DNA of 20,957 nucleotides, taken from a virus. The notes under the pieces are model-generated. The model did not search any database. It was not told the origin of the DNA and saw nothing but the letters and a program-made list of their open reading frames with translations. The stretch lies in the IMG/VR virus record IMGVR_UViG_3300028388_002789, positions 1 to 20,957 of that record; one strand, 5' to 3'. Made by a program: the position numbers and the translations under genes. Each line of letters begins with the position of its first letter. Positions within the stretch are counted from its first letter, which is position 1. Shown in pieces: positions 20,013 to 20,957 of this stretch.

Positions 20013-20043
20013 TATGGTTGATTAATTTAATCAATGAACCATA
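20013..20043. repeat. AT-rich inverted repeat between joining genes
   Basis: TTGATTAA (20018-20025) and TTAATCAA (20027-20034) form a perfect 8-bp inverted repeat about a single T. Outer arms TATGG (20013-20017) and CCATA (20039-20043) extend it by five pairs after a four-base bulge (TGAA). It fills most of the 46-base gap between two head-tail genes. In RNA it would give a stem with too tight a loop unless the inner pairs open; as DNA it could be a protein-binding palindrome. Function unknown. Confidence 0.6.
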
Positions 20044-20046
20044 CCC

Positions 20047-20724
20047 CTACAAATGCACCCGCATATAAGATCGAGCAATTTCGCGGGCTCCGCTCTTCAC
20101 ATAGGCCGATGCTGCTGTACAACCGTTTCCTCGCTGGTCGTACATATATGCAGCCATATCTTTGACCGCCCGCGTCAGCGGAGTTGGAATATCCGTGGCC
20201 CCTGTACCGTAACCACAGGTGTATTCAATTTCAATCGCATTATTAGCCCGCGTAGCAATTGGCCAGATTGCACCGTGCTGCAGGGAAATACGGCAAGGAA
20301 CTGAGTCCGTGTCGATGTCGAAAGTAGAGGCGATGGTTACGGCGGTCGAGTTACTGTCCTCGTTATAAACCGTGACAGAGTCCACGGAAATGATCGGGTA
20401 GATAGGGAGGTCTATATGACGAAAGCGGCCACCGTGTAGTTCTGTGACCGCCATTTCCTTAACGCCATCCCACCACGGGTCAGGCGGAGCATTCCAAGAG
20501 TCAAGAACTAGCTTACGAGTTTGTGAAATCAAGGCAATGTTCGTCTTGTCCTCAAAAAGTTCGCGGGCTTCCTTGATCAAATTTTCAATATAGCGATCCT
20601 GCGTGTCATCGGTCTCTTTCATATGAGCTTTAAGGTCGGCCACCGACACAGGCTCAATTGCCGGATCAGTTACCCGAACAGAAGCCCGCGGGCTAAAGTA
20701 GCGAATATTTCCTCGAAGTGACAT
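20047..20724 (-). CDS. Head-tail connector adaptor (gp6/gp15-like, phiE125 gp8 type)
   Basis: This 225-residue protein shows the head-tail connector pattern: PVSVADLKAHMKETDDTQDRYIENLI then EARELFEDKTN (helical N-terminal adaptor), LISQTRKLVLDSW, then IDLPIYPIISVDSVTVYN, a long beta domain, IEIEYTCGYG, and a C-terminal helix PTPLTRAVKDMAAYMYDQRG. The pattern of PPx-x-L/I-P-x-x-P-V/I-x-S-V and the E-Y-x-C/A-G-Y-G strand is diagnostic for the phiE125 gp8/HK97 gp6 group. It would form the ring under the portal. It starts in a one-base overlap with the stop of the previous gene. Confidence 0.88.
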   Translation of the reverse strand: MSLRGNIRYFSPRASVRVTDPAIEPVSVADLKAHMKETDDTQDRYIENLIKEARELFEDKTNIALISQTRKLVLDSWNAPPDPWWDGVKEMAVTELHGGRFRHIDLPIYPIISVDSVTVYNEDSNSTAVTIASTFDIDTDSVPCRISLQHGAIWPIATRANNAIEIEYTCGYGTGATDIPTPLTRAVKDMAAYMYDQRGNGCTAASAYVKSGAREIARSYMRVHL

Positions 20725-20957
20725 CAGGCCAAGTCCTCGCTGATTTGAATTTCAATATAGCCGTAGTTTGGAAAAGTTTCTATAGTTGAGTCTGTATAAG
20801 TTACCTCAAACTCGCCTTGATAAAATCCGGCCGTAGCGGTATCAGCTGCTTCCCAATCATACTGCACATCGCCCGTGGCTGTGTTGTTGACCGTGGCCGA
20901 GGCATTTACTATTTCTGAACCGGCATAGTTATACATAATAAACTTGACCGTAGCCCC
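20724..20957 (-). CDS. Virion beta-domain protein, BppU-N-like (5' end outside window)
   Basis: The frame stays open to the right edge, reading GATVKFIMYNYAGS before the internal Met at 20936, so the gene begins outside. The visible 77 residues have the pattern of BppU N-terminal-like domains: G-A-T-V-x-F-I-M, NASATVNN, VQYDWEAADT, GFYQGEFEVTY, TFPNYGYIEI. Such domains occur in fibre or structural proteins; here it stands upstream of the head-tail joining genes, so a head decoration or small accessory is possible. The TATG/TCA junction overlaps the connector gene by one base. Confidence 0.65.
   Translation of the reverse strand, partial: GATVKFIMYNYAGSEIVNASATVNNTATGDVQYDWEAADTATAGFYQGEFEVTYTDSTIETFPNYGYIEIQISEDLA

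Noticed and set aside
1-20957. tRNA genes, integrase, repressor, insertion sequences
   Set aside because: None could be recognised on reading both strands.

Overview
The window is a piece of a tailed double-stranded DNA phage (or an intact prophage region) that infects a Gram-negative bacterium. Evidence for the virion type: a 719-residue tape measure protein, a lambda-type tail chaperone with a programmed -1 frameshift, a tail tube and a DUF3168-type terminator point to a long flexible, non-contractile tail (siphovirus; about 0.15 nm per tape residue would give roughly 110 nm). Evidence for a Gram-negative host: a lysis cassette with an overlapping inner-membrane spanin and lipoprotein, and strong Shine-Dalgarno sites. 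No integrase, repressor, tRNA, CRISPR array or insertion sequence was found. I cannot name the host; the content recalls siphophages of Proteobacteria with a UDG-containing replication module, but that is from memory.

Left part, + strand, 1-7896: DNA metabolism. The order is a Sak4-like RecA-fold annealing ATPase, a probable ssDNA-binding partner, a DUF6378 protein, a ParB-domain/DNA methyltransferase fusion, a small conserved protein, a consensus sigma70-type promoter (3336-3364), a small unknown protein, a uracil-DNA glycosylase fused to the first part of a DnaQ/PolA-type 3'-5' exonuclease, two small genes (one FlbD-like, one DUF1937), a family A DNA polymerase whose N-terminus carries the missing last exonuclease motif, and a DUF3987-like helicase ATPase. 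Most genes are joined by stop/start overlaps and are probably translationally coupled. A strong terminator (7922-7963) ends this transcript.

Right part, - strand, 20957 down to 7893: virion and lysis genes, convergent with the replication genes. In transcription order: the 3' end of an extended beta-domain protein, three head-tail joining/completion proteins, DUF3168 tail terminator, tail tube, tail chaperone with its frameshifted extension, tape measure, two large tail-tip proteins carrying lectin-like domains, a glycine-rich adhesin, a protein of unknown role, a membrane-anchored unknown, a GH19-type endolysin, a Pam3-gp28-like holin, and the spanin pair. The two convergent transcription units overlap by their stop codons, and each appears to carry the other's terminator inside its coding end.

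The most unusual points are the polymerase broken inside its proofreading domain with two genes in the gap and a UDG on the first half, the frameshift site held in the loop of a perfect 9-bp inverted repeat, the reciprocal embedding of terminators in convergent genes, and a strong excess of the word GGCC.
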